From assembly GCA_910589415.1 (NCBI GenBank), contig OU342630.1, positions 48,392,012 to 48,456,011 of the forward strand: a stretch of DNA of 64,000 nt. The letters are read 5' to 3'. The notes under the pieces were generated by a model. The model was not told the DNA's origin. It was given only the letters and a program-made list of their open reading frames with translations, and ran no database searches. The translations under genes were made by a program, and so were the position numbers. Positions 22,348 through 33,159 of this stretch are shown here, piece by piece; position 1 is the stretch's first letter; every line of letters begins with the position of its first letter. The stretch comes from Malachius bipustulatus (taxonomy: Eukaryota > Arthropoda > Insecta > Coleoptera > Melyridae).

Positions 22348-23461
22348 GAACCCTATGCTGCAACAACGTTGTAAGTGATAAAAGTAAATTTTGCGGGAAA
22401 TCGAAATAAACATTTTTTGTGAACCAATATAGTATCAGCTTACAAACATTAATATACAGGGTTGCTCATTAGTGCGGCAAAGTAGCTTTACTACTAGAAT
22501 TTCAAATAATAATAATAAAAAGCATATTCCGTTCGACCGTGTACGACTCGCCCATATTTCCTAAAAATATTTTTGTATATACAGGGTGTTTCGTAACACG
22601 AGGATGAACCTGACATACATTTTTTTAAATGGGACACCCCATATATTATTGCATTTTCAGATTGTCTGGGAAAATGTAATAACAATGGTATTTATAGGTG
22701 CCAGTATAAATTGAGTAGGCTATGAGTTATAAACAAGTGAAAATCACAATTTTTCAACTTTAAAGTCATTTACCAAGAAAACAGCTCAAGATTTCAGAAA
22801 TCGGCTTACATGTTCCTATTTTAACTTTTCATGTACTATCCTATGATGTAGATGAAATCTTTATACAGGGTGGTGAAAATTGTCAGATTTTTCATCACTC
22901 TGTATAAACATTTCAACTGCATAATGAGATACCTCATAAAAAGTTAAAATAGGGACATGTAAGCCGTTTTTCTCTATCTTGAGCCGTTTTCGTTGTAACA
23001 GGGCCTTGAACTTCAAAAATTGCGATTTTCACTTGTTTATAACTCATAGCCTACTCAATTTATACTGCAACTATACACATGCCATTGTTATTACATTTTC
23101 CCAGACAATCTGAAAATGCAATAATATATGGGGTGTCCCATTTAAAAAAATGTATGTCAGGTTCATCCTCGTGTTATACGAAACACCCTGTATATACAAA
23201 AATATTTTTAGAAAATAGGGCGAGTCGTACAAGGTCTAACGGAATTTGCTTTTTATTATTATTTGAAATTCTAGTAGTAAAGCTACTTTGATGCACTAAT
23301 GAGCAACCCTGTATACATTAAGCAGCATGTCATTACTGTTCTTTTCAGCATGTCATTACTGTTCTGTTCAGTATGAACAACTCATACTGAATGTTGTTGC
23401 ATGGAAAGCCAACATTTGCTCACATTGTCGCTTACAACGTTGTTGCAGCATAGGGTTCAAA
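22348..23461. repeat. Three-level concentric palindrome
   Basis: Outermost arms of about 30 bp: TGAACCCTATGCTGCAACAA (22348) pairs with TTGTTGCAGCATAGGGTTCA (ending 23460). Middle element 22457-23311: CAGGGTTGCTCATTAGTGC pairs with GCACTAATGAGCAACCCTG, TA on both sides (22455-22456, 23312-23313). Inner element 22582-23190: CAGGGTGTTTCGTAACACGA pairs with CGTGTTATACGAAACACCCTG, TA on both sides (22580-22581, 23191-23192). The middle arms run up to the inner ends. The core resembles that of 15240-15900 (both contain GTACTATCCTATGATGTAGA and TTGCATTTTCAGATTGTCTG). Open frames here mirror each other and are not genes. Confidence 0.87.
23323..23368. repeat. Two-copy tandem repeat, 23-bp unit
   Basis: CAGCATGTCATTACTGTTCT followed by TTT occurs at 23323 and again, with one change, at 23346. 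It lies between the middle and outermost right arms of the concentric palindrome, and the left side has no equivalent. Confidence 0.8.
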
Positions 23462-24724
23462 TAATGGACCATCTTTTTTATTTTCTTAACTTTCATAAGT
23501 TAATTCCTATCCTAAAAATTGCCGAACAGTAAAATCTGGATAGAATGCTGCAAAAAACTGTTTACTAAAAAAGGAATTTTCCTGTTACAGTCTTGTTTTA
23601 AAAAATAATAATGGAGAGATCGGATTTCAAAGATCTTTTTGACTAGAAGGGGAAAAATAATGGAATATTGGAAATCCTATTTTTCCTCCAGAAGTCAAAG
23701 AGTCCAGCAGAAGAAATTCCTCGGCCGGTGATAAACCAGTGCCAGTAATTACATAAGTGAATACTTGTGCTGTAAAGCGGCGATACCTGTTCTAACGGCC
23801 ATTAGCGTGTAACCTCCAAGTCTTAGGTGCTCACGGCACGTTCGTATTCCAAGAACATCAATTGCGTATAAATACGCGCCTATACAGAGTCCTATTATTA
23901 TTTTACGATCGGGATTCGTCTATAAAACCGAGATCGCTTCTACAATGACCACGTAACTGTTGGTTTGATAAAAATTTTATTAGCGAATAAAAAGTATATG
24001 AGCATGTCGTAGTGTTTGGTATAACGTTTTTCAACTTAGGATATCGGAGAGTTGGAATAAAAGTGATGTAAAAAAGAATTTGGTAGGTATTTATGGGTTC
24101 TGCAAGGATTAGCTAAAGTTGTTTCTTTGATCGTTTGATACGGCAATTTAGTAGAACATAGTTAAATAATAGGTAATATTATATATACAGGATGATTTTA
24201 TTTCAATTCAATGTTTAGTATCTACATCAGGGATTTCTTCTAACCAGTTAGAGGAACGGTTAAATGGCGAAAGTAAATGCAGTTTTATATGAGCTAAAAT
24301 TGAAGCAACTTATTTATATGAAAATCTTCATGAGTTTCTAGATAATTGAATGAATATGAGTTTATTAGGAATTCTAAAACACAAAATCATAATTTTCAAA
24401 TTCTTAATAAGGAACCAAGTGTATTTCCAAATAATTTACAATACAGAACTAAATACGCGTGGTTCCCAATGCGAAGCTGTTTTTTGAATGGGAGTTAAAA
24501 CTTATAGTAGGTAACCAAAAACCGCTGGTCCACATTGGGGAAACAGAAATATCAAGCTTCTGCTTACTTACTATGTTTAGCCGGCTACTTACTACGGGGT
24601 ACTTGGCAAGTAAATTATTTAGCGAGTTGCGAGTTAATAAAATAGGTTATCGATATAGTATAAAATACTTTATCGACTTTTTTATCAAATTGGTACATAC
24701 TCAATAATTAATTAATTCAAGAGG
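23462..24724. other. No gene seen; higher-complexity island at 23740-23960
   Basis: Most of this stretch is AT-rich. From about 23740 to 23960 the sequence is more balanced and non-repetitive (CGGCCATTAGCGTGTAACCT, CGATCGGGATTCGTCTATAA), with no coding frame. It may be a conserved regulatory element, which cannot be decided from one genome. Confidence 0.35.
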
Positions 24725-25630
24725 TAAGTGATAAGCGCCCTCCACTCTCCCGGACACGGTTTCTCTCTCCACTAAGGGCATTCTGCAACATATCGGGTGT
24801 ATTGTTTACTCGATGAACTTCTCCTCGATCCTGTCTCTCAATTCTGCGAAATAATTAATTGGGTCACTAATATTGAATTTTTGATGTAAGGCCATAAAAA
24901 TAAGTCACATTGTGTGAGGTCGCAGGATTTTGCTGGCCATGTTATGGCTGTATTACGACTGATAAGTCGATCGCCAAAATGCTCCCCCAGTAAATCGAGC
25001 GTTTCGACAGTGCAATGGGGTCGTTCTGCTTAAAAATCATTCGGCCAATTCGTCGTCATAATGAACGGCTGACGAACTTCGTCGCTGTACCGCAGAGCAT
25101 TTTTATATTCCCTCTAAAAAAGTTTGACCCAAAGGCCAACTTTCTCAGGATAAAGTGGCTTTCCAACAAACACACGAGGATTTTCCGAAAATCATGATCT
25201 ATAATTTTGAATATATCCCGATCTTTGGAACCACGCTTCATCAGTAAAGGAAGTCTTGCTAAAAACTCCTTCATTATGTTGCAAGTTTTTGAAAAGCATT
25301 GACAAAAATTTAACCGCTCGAGGTAACAACTCTTACATAACAACCGTCACTTGCTAAACATACAAGTTGGAAACGTTCCGAAGTAGCTTGTGGCAGGTTT
25401 CCATAGAAAAATCAATTTTTTAAGTTAGATGACGAAGTGATGTGTGAGCTTATTTTGCATAATATTGCAATAAATTTACACCTTTTCTTCAGTACGTATC
25501 TTTGGCCTGCCGCTTACTGTTCTTACAACATTTCCTGTCTTTCGAAAATTTGCAACAGCTTCTCTGATATTCTGGAGAGCCACTTCACTCCTCTCGGAGT
25601 GAGTTTTTTGCTCCAACGTATACGTCATTT
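24725..25630 (-). pseudogene. Degenerate mariner/IS630-type DDE transposase
   Basis: Read on the minus strand from an ATG near 25628, translated pieces in shifting frames follow the order of this transposase family. MTYTLEQK and NFRKTGNVVRTVSGRP lie at the N-terminal helix-turn-helix and linker. TDEAWFQRSGYIQN is the second catalytic-acid block (..FTDEA.F...G..N). GKPLYPEKVGLWV follows. WPARSCDLTQCDLFLWPYIK corresponds to the conserved WPARSPDLTP.DFFLWG block with the third acid, and a tail near 24760 resembles the RVRES C terminus. Several stops and frameshifts break it, and much of the region between the N-terminal piece and TDEA is missing. It is not active. Terminal repeats were not identified. 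Confidence 0.78.
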
Positions 25631-25640
25631 TTGAAATCGA

Positions 25641-27849
25641 TTAATTTAAACAATTATTATAAATAAATAACGAAGCATCGGTAATTTTTTTCTTTAATAA
25701 ATAAAAAAAGTCTAATAAAAATAATTAATAATTGATTATCGTTTCTTTTGAAAACAAACAAAATAATCGACTTTGAGAAAATAAATAATTATTGGTGTTA
25801 AATGTCAGTTACGTCATATTGTTTACATTACATCAATTTTATTGCGCTGAGACTAGAGATGTGGGAACTAAATTAAGGAGCAGCGACAGATCTAAAATAA
25901 TAGTTACTCAAGATACCCCCGTGTGCGAGAAACGCTGTTTCCGACCATTTGTCTCATTTATACTGAAGGATTTCGAGTTATACTAATGAAATAAGGATTA
26001 TTTGAGACTAACAACTCTCAGTAAAATTACAGCTACTTTGAAATAACCTATACTTATAAACGAATAACAGTTACAGTTAGTAACCGTGACTACGTATCAT
26101 TATTATCATAAATCGAAAGAGACAAAATGCATATGTAGTATGTAGATCTCGTCATCAAGACGATTTTTTTTATTCAAAATTTTTGTATTTGGAACCTCGT
26201 TTGCTCTAGTTCCGTCATTTTTCAGTTTTAGCAGTCCAGTTTCTATCTCTGTTGGACTCTGTCGGAATTTTTGATCTGGCATAATTATTAAACAATTTTT
26301 TGCATGCAAGCTACAAAATAAATAATGATCCCGTTAAAGGTGCAAGTACAAGATAGGAAAGCTTTTAAGCTTTAGATAAAACCTGCAGCAACTGTAAATC
26401 ATAATTTACGAAAAAAGTTTTTTATTTATCTACCCTAATATGGTCAAATTGAATGCATCTAAGCACTGCAATTAACTTATCATATAGAATCAATTCAAAA
26501 TAATAAATGTTATTTTGCAAAGCATGCTTTACTCTACATACCTATACCTACACCTACTCGTATGTACTTATGTAGTCCATTTTAATATGATTATTACAGG
26601 TAAATAGAAAAGCAAAAACTAATTTATTTGATAAAAATGCTCCTTAATCTCGTTATAGTGCTTTAGGTATAATCTGTAATTTATTACCGTGCAATTAATT
26701 TATAAGAGAGGCGCCTCGGTTCATCATAATTGATGGTCACGGTGTGTAACTAATGCATCCTTAAATGGCCTGGAGATTATCTGGCTTTTAACTCTCTTGC
26801 AGAAATGAAATAAACGCGTGATAGATAAGACAAAAAATACCAACTATTAATTTTAAAAATAATTATGGTTACCTACGTAGGTTTGAACTTTGAAAACTAT
26901 AATATTTAATTGTTTATATATTCTTATCATAAAAAAAGATACACGTTCGATTCTTGAAAAGATGTTCCGAGTTTTTCACAATAATTTTTTCACAGCCACT
27001 GAATTTTGAAATATGGTCAAAATTTCTGTTAATATGAGCGGATTTGGATTTACAGCATTCAGCGTAACTTAACTTGCATTGTTATTGCAATTAAGTCGAC
27101 TTATAAAAGCGTGCCACGAAACAGCCGTGGCTCAAATTGATTGATAATATAAAATACAAACAGCTTACTGTTACTGTAAACGTAGAGTCCCACAAATCTA
27201 ATACAATTATTGCACCTCGCTGAGAAATAGTGGTCAACAGTGGTGTTTGCTGGTCCAAAAATTCCAGCTACTTTGTAATGCAGTTCATGGACATCGTTTA
27301 TCATCACGCACTTAAGGACGATGCCTTTATAGTACCTAGGTATACAAAGTAATCAAAGTAGGTATGTTGTGTAGTGTTGAGTGAATGTTGGAATATTGCC
27401 GTGGCCATTTGCCTGCTCGGTGTACCTTCAGGTGTCCAGGAATGTTCATTAGCTCGGCAATAAGTGGCTTCGTTCATATCTTTATGCCGCATTTGACCTC
27501 TGCAGTGACTCCGCATACCGCGGAGATATCGACGGTGCGCCAGACTACCAACCTGGTAACTCCACTCAACAACAATATTAGAGGCAATATGAGAAATGAG
27601 AATTATAAAAAGGTTCCTTTTTGTTGCTTAATAATTCGGCTCTTGATTCAATAAATAATAACACTTACGTATTTCAAAATTGTAAAGAAAATGTATGGAT
27701 TCCAATTTCCTACTCGTACAGTAATTAATAAGTGTTCCTTATTTCAGAGCTCACTATGGGTACCTATCTTGTAAACGCTATAAGAGATGTAGGTACCTAT
27801 TATGAAGAGCTGTTAAATTACAAAATAGATGCGCTATTTTGTGATGCTA
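25641..27849. other. No gene recognised; islands at 26690-26820 and 27380-27560
   Basis: AT-rich DNA with two higher-complexity islands. The second (27380-27560) is open on both strands (27385-27654 plus and 27304-27516 minus), but neither translation matches a family I know. Either could be a regulatory element or an unrecognised exon. Confidence 0.35.
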
Positions 27850-28240
27850 TAAGATATAGAAGATATCTGTGACCGTTCCTGAAATATCCTGAAAAATCGA
27901 GATTTTTTTATTTTCTCGATAACTCCTTTATTTTTTTTTTCAATTTGAAAGTTGACGTATTGAAGTTGTCTGACATTCTGCATTGATGGAAGTCTATTGA
28001 TTGTTATTACGCCTACTATAGTTTCGAAGATATGATGATTGATGAGTCAGCCATTTGTATTCCTTGTTGACGCGATATTGGATTTTTTTAACAAAGTACA
28101 GAAAATAATTCTGCCCAAAACGGCACACTACAATAAAAGTCGTTTCTATGCATGGCTTTTATTGCATTTTTCGCAAACGAATTCAGATACGAAGATATCA
28201 AAAGACAAAAATATTATTTTTAGTTGTTTGATCTAAAAAA
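27850..28240. repeat. Half copy of the 44571-45552 foldback family
   Basis: AGATATCTGTGACCGTTCCT and GAAATATCCTGAAAAATCGA at 27857-27905 match, in the same order, the left arm of the foldback at 44681-44730. No mirrored partner arm is present here, so this is a single-arm relic. Similarity fades after about 27930. Confidence 0.65.
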
Positions 28241-28656
28241 AAAATCGAATTTAAAAAAAAGTTAGTGACGCACATTTTTCTTTGCAATAATAACGGTGAG
28301 GGTGCATACCTGGACGCCACTGGACTTAAAAAATCAACATGAGGCTAAATAACCTTCTTGTTACTAGTACTACAAATAAAACTGATAAATTTCAACGATA
28401 TCGGAAAAAGAATGTTTGAATTAACCTGTTAATATGTTAATAAAGAATTTAATTTTAAGATTAATTTCAACACCCTGTATCTCGAAAACGAAGAGTTTTC
28501 GGACAAATATTTATGAGAAACAAATGTTTGTTTCGACGCCCCCTACTACCCCTATGAGTTTGTCGGTATATTTCTGATGCAACCTGTGTATAACTCATCA
28601 TAAATTGCTCATCACAAACTTTAACTTTAAAAATCATTCTTACAGGATCTTCTTAA

Positions 28657-28827
28657 AATTTCTATTATTTAAGGAGTTACAGGAACTCAGAATTTTCTGC
28701 ATAAGGAGCCAACTTGTTGAAAAAAAAACGTATACTGACTTTTTTTTCGTGCTACCAAGTACTTTTTTTAATCGGCTCCTTATGCAGGACACTTTGAGGT
28801 CCTGTAACTTCGTAAATAATTGAAATC
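28657..28827. repeat. Small foldback, arms about 45 bp
   Basis: AAGGAGTTACAGGAACTCAG and TGCATAAGGAGCCAAC (28671-28713) pair with ATCGGCTCCTTATGCAGG and GAGGTCCTGTAACTTCG (28771-28812). A CACCCTGTATCTCG end lies upstream at about 28471 and a CCCTGTATAG end downstream at about 28930; they could be the limits of a larger decayed element. Confidence 0.7.
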
Positions 28828-28939
28828 GGACATAATTATGTTTGTATGAAGTATTTTTTAGCTACCTCACCTTTTATTTGTCACAATTTGATGGGGAACT
28901 GATAAAAAATCCTTAATATTGTTTAAACCCCTGTATAGT

Positions 28940-30400
28940 GGAATAGAATTAAAAGATTCACGAGTCGTGAAATTTTTTTTAGACAAATTCTACGTATTCT
29001 TAGCCGTAAAATCTGAATCTGCTGTAAAACAAAAGAGTTCCCAACCGAGATTTTAAATTTTATTAATCTGTTCGCCAAGTAGGTACACGGTACACCTCTT
29101 GAGAAATTCGCTCCATCAGCAAGAAGATTCAAGGAGAGTATGTCCAATCGGCACATAATACCTTTGATTTTGAAATTCCCCTAAAATTTTATCGAAAAAA
29201 ACATAAGAAATTCTACCAAAGAAGTTTCCCTTCAGCCATATGTGATGGGGTAAACGCACAAAAACTACACGCGTTTCGTCGTTTGAAGAAAATTGAGAGG
29301 CCTTTATCACATTATAAGATGAAAATTTAGCCCAATTAAAAAATATTATTAATGACATTTTGTCTAAATAAATCTAAATAAACAGATTTCGAATTCTCCT
29401 AGCACAGCCTCAAGATCTACCTTGAGACATTTTAAAATCAAAACAAGTGGATCCGTCCTGGTTTTGTCTGAGCGATTTTTCAGCTAATTTAAAACAAGCT
29501 TTGCTTGTATGAAATATCATCTCACACGTGTCTAATGACAGGCGCATATACGTATACGACGAGTACTTGCACCTGTCAACTCTATTTGCAATAAATAAAT
29601 TAGAAATTACAAATAAGATATAATATGTATAAAGTTTCACCATAAAATTAAACTTTCAAACTTAATCGGACGTTACAAAATAAATTTCCAGGGGTCCCAA
29701 TTCGTTTGCGATTTGCATGGCGAAGTGAAGAAAGTATAACTGGGTTAATTTATGACCGTGGTCATATGATTAACGGACCGATTTACAGCTGGATATGCCT
29801 TTACGCGTTTACTATACAGGCCATACAGGAAATCAATTACCACTCGAGAGGCATGTACCTACTCCATAAGGCTTAGCTACCGTCGGCGGTTCCAGTTGCC
29901 AGGAATTCCGGAAATGATTATGCTAACAAGCAGCAGATCAAGGTGGGCGTCGACCATCTGAGAGGCCCGGCACAATAACACACACGGTAAGACATTCAAG
30001 ACGCGTGCGTTAATACACCTTTATAAACTAGATCCAGTCCAAAGAATAAATTATAAAATGTTTCAAATGTATAATGTATCGTTTATTATAATAGCCACAA
30101 AGAACTCGTTTGATCTCGAGCTGTAACGGACAACCAAAAACGAGACAAATTGACTATGCAAATAAGTTTTCTTCCTGTTGGGTACCTTTCATTCTCTCTG
30201 TACCTAATGATGTGATTGGTACTTATAAGAAACTACTAGAAAAGACGCGTGGTGAATTAAGCCCGATCCAGACGTAGTAACATTGCTATAAGATTTGTTT
30301 AAAACATAGTCACGCATAAAATGTATAGCAAGGACAAGGAAACCTGCTACAGTAATAATAATAATTAACCTAAATTTTAGCAACATGTTATGAAATTTTG
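28940..30400. other. No gene seen; higher-complexity island at 29690-30000
   Basis: AT-rich sequence followed by about 300 bp of balanced, non-repetitive DNA (GGGGTCCCAATTCGTTTGCG, CTACCGTCGGCGGTTCCAGT) lacking open frames. Candidate regulatory element only. Confidence 0.35.
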
Positions 30401-30589
30401 CCATACAGGGTGTTAACTACTAACTAGTACAAAATAAAGGAGGTGATTCTACGACTTATTCTAAGAAGGGAAATTCCTATCAACATGGGGTCCGCAAACG
30501 CATAGGTACCGTTTTCGAGATACAGGGTGTTAAAAAAAGGTCATTATTTACATCCGCGGCTCCTAAAGTTTGACTATGGCACCTATATA

Positions 30590-31454
30590 CCGGGTGTCCC
30601 AGACTTAATTGATCAGGCCATATCTCATATACAGGTTGATATAATCGAGCTGAATAAAAGGCATATTATTAAAATTTTTCAAGCTGTATAACATGACAGC
30701 ATGAAAACAACCCCCACTCCAACATCCTCTAAGTTACAGCCCCCACCCTTAAAAAAATGAATAGCACCCTGTATATATTTTTGTATATTCAAAACCAGTA
30801 TTCGATTGTCTATTCAGATGATTTTTCAGATTCAAAATTGGTTGAGAAATAACCAAGAAAAGGTTCATCAAGGTGGTCATGACTTTTTATCTGAACTTTC
30901 TCTGAATGAGTTTAGCTGACGAAATTTGTCAATTTTTTGGTCATAGTTTTTAATTAACAGGTCACGCAGTCATCATTAAGGTTCATGATAAAGTGCTTTG
31001 TCTCTTGTTTTATTTTTTTAAATTTCCTAATAAAGCAGAATTATTAAATAAATTGTTTTTTAATTATAATAATAACTATCACCTGCCTGTTAAAAACTAT
31101 GACTAAATATTGATAAATTTTGACAGCAAAAGTAGTCATCAAGAGAAAGTTAAGATAAAAAGTCATGACCACCTTGATGAACCCTTTCTTGGTTATTTCT
31201 CAACCAATTTTGAATCTGAAAAATCATCTGAATAGACAATCGAATACTGGTTTTGAATATACAAAAATATATACAGGGTGCTATTCATTTTTTAAGGGTG
31301 GGGGCTGTAACTTAGGGGATGTTGAAGTGGGGGTTGTTTTCATGCCGTCATGTTATACAGCTTGAAAAATTTTAATAATATGCCTTTTATTCAGCTCGAT
31401 TATCTCAACCTGTATATGAGATATGGCCTGGTCAATTAAGTCTGGGACACCCGG
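30590..31454. repeat. TA-flanked foldback element with CCGGGTGTCCCAG ends
   Basis: CCGGGTGTCCCAGACTTAAT (30590) pairs with ATTAAGTCTGGGACACCCGG (31454), with TA outside both ends (30588-30589 and 31455-31456). Arms continue almost perfectly through ATTCGATTGTCTATTCAGAT and TGGTCATGACTTTTTATCT to an AT-rich loop around 31020. An outward-facing CACCCTGTATATA (30768) and its mirror TATATACAGGGTG (31271) sit inside the arms. The arms are very similar, suggesting a recent event. Length 865 bp. Confidence 0.87.
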
Positions 31455-31984
31455 TAGAGGTGGAGAACATACACCTATACCAACACCAGGAAATTATTCA
31501 TTTGCTTTGCAAATGAAAGGGAAAGCCACAACACGGCCTAAAAAACGGTTTTGAGAGTGCGGAGAGAGTGCGGTCCTGACAAAAGAGGCGGCGAGTAGAT
31601 GCGGCGAGTAGATACCGCCAATTACGGAAGTACCCACTTCAAGCGCTTCGAAGCGTGCAGTACCGGACTGGCGCCATATCCGCTTTCACATATCGTGTCC
31701 AGTCCACAGGGATTGATGCAATGATTTTTGGAATATAAATGCAAAATAAATTCAAAATTCAAAATAAAAACCGTGCTACTGTTAATCTGGAAGATTTTCC
31801 TTGCCCTGAAAGGGAAGAAAAAATAGAAATTCGACCGTAGTGCCAAAGAGGCCTTAGTTGTGACCTTAATATTAGTTTGCAATGGCTGTTTTTAGCTTCT
31901 TGCCCACCCAGCACCCCTATTTCGTTCCTCGGTCCCGAAAAAATTGTTGAAACTTAGGAGCCGCGGATGTAAATAATTACCAAA

Positions 31985-32700
31985 AAAAAATGTTTTCTTA
32001 CTTTTTTTGCGATATCTCAAGAACCGTTTGAGCTACAGGCTCCAGCTTTCGTATCCAGAACATTAATAATAGCTACTTCCAATGGTAGAGATTTTAAGGT
32101 TGCGTAAGGGTTTCATCCCTTTAACTTTTACGGCAGCGGTAAGATTGGCATTTTGAGAGCAAATTTCAAAGCGCCAATGTTTTCTACACAAAAAAGTACT
32201 CCTGATCAAAAGCTGTAGAAGACACCGATCTCGAGAAAAAAATACATTTTATGATCAAAAAAGTACAAAATTCAACATGAACAGAATCAGAAATGTATTT
32301 ATTTTACTTATTATTGTATTTATTCCAGACGAAATTGAAAACAATCTGGCTACAAGCACAAGAAAAATAGGTGCAAATTTGAATTTATGCCATGTTATAG
32401 TATGGAAAATTTTGACAATAAATTTTTTGTTCATGTTGAATTTTCTACGTTTTTGATCATAAAATGCCGTTTTTCTCGTGAACGGTTGCTTATACAGCTT
32501 TTTGAGGTGAAACCCTTACGCAACCCTAAAATCTCTACCACTTTACCTTAGAATACCTAGCATACCTTAGAACTTTAGTTTGGAGCCTTAAAAGTAGCTA
32601 TTATTAATGTAAAATCTGTATACAAAAGCTGGAGCCTGTAGCTCAAACGGTTCTTGAGATATCGCAAAATAAAGTAAGAAAATAATTTTTTTGAACATCC
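31985..32700. repeat. Foldback element within the compound nest
   Basis: TTGCGATATCTCAAGAACCG and GGTTGCGTAAGGGTTTC (32009-32114) pair with GAAACCCTTACGCAACC and CGGTTCTTGAGATATCGCAA (32511-32666). The AATAATAGCTACTT block has a counterpart AAGTAGCTATTATTAAT on the right. The right arm carries an extra CCTTAG-rich stretch near 32545-32570. Its ends merge with the outer arms of the 30406-32808 nest. Confidence 0.78.
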
Positions 32701-32896
32701 TATTATATCTCGAAAACGGTGCGTTTGCGAACCCATTTCAATAGGAACCTTTTTTCTTAGAATAAGTCTTAGAATCACCTCCTTTATTTTGTGACTAGTC
32801 GGTAGTTCAATTTTAGATAATATACTTATATTGTGTTTTAATTTAACGGAAAATAGCATAAATCAAATGACCTCAAGCAAACAGGAGCGCAGCCTT

Positions 32897-33158
32897 GGCG
32901 CCATCTGTTCTCCGCAGCAATAAAGTAATTCATATATAAATAGCATTTCAAATCTGTAAACAGCAATGGAAATAAATGGAACCTGTAAGAGAAGCCTTAC
33001 CGACATGGCAATGCCGTCAAGATTTACCGAAGACTTCTAGGTGCCATCTACTGAGCAAACCTGCAGTGACTTGATAAGCTCCACCGAAGCTTGTTCATGT
33101 TGTACAGTCCACTTTATTCCAAGAGTCGCAGATGTAAGCGACAACTAATAGATGGCGC
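32897..33158. promoter_or_regulatory. Cluster of three CTCF-like motifs
   Basis: GGCGCCATCTG (32897-32907), GGTGCCATCTACTG (33040-33053) and AGATGGCGC (33150-33158, opposite orientation) all contain the AGATGGCGC/AGATGGCAC core resembling the insect CTCF consensus. They fall in about 260 bp of balanced, high-complexity sequence. I inspected the window by eye, so copies elsewhere may have been missed. Motif presence is seen; binding and insulator function are inference. Confidence 0.35.
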
Positions 33159-33159
33159 G

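Larger units (their letters stand above)
30406..32808. repeat. Compound nest of foldback elements
   Basis: Outer arms: CAGGGTGTTAACTACTAACT and AAAGGAGGTGATTCTACG (30406-30460) pair with AGAATCACCTCCTTTA and GACTAGTCGGTAGTTC (32770-32808). TA precedes the left end; the right terminus has lost its CACCCTG end. Further in, a second CAGGGTGTT end (30523) pairs with AACATCCTATTATATCTCGA (32693-32713). A third pair, CATCCGCGGCTCCTAAAGTT (30551) with AACTTAGGAGCCGCGGATG (31951-31969), encloses the separate foldback 30590-31454 and about 490 bp of unpaired sequence. A fourth foldback fills 31985-32700. This is at least three superimposed palindromes of different ages. Confidence 0.82.

Noticed and set aside
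22494..23291. Two ORFs on opposite strands sharing the peptide LLHFPRQSENAIIYG
   Set aside because: Same cause: arms of the concentric foldback translated in both directions.
25056..25343. Minus-strand 95-codon ORF as an independent gene
   Set aside because: It lies in the mariner pseudogene in the wrong frame for most catalytic blocks.
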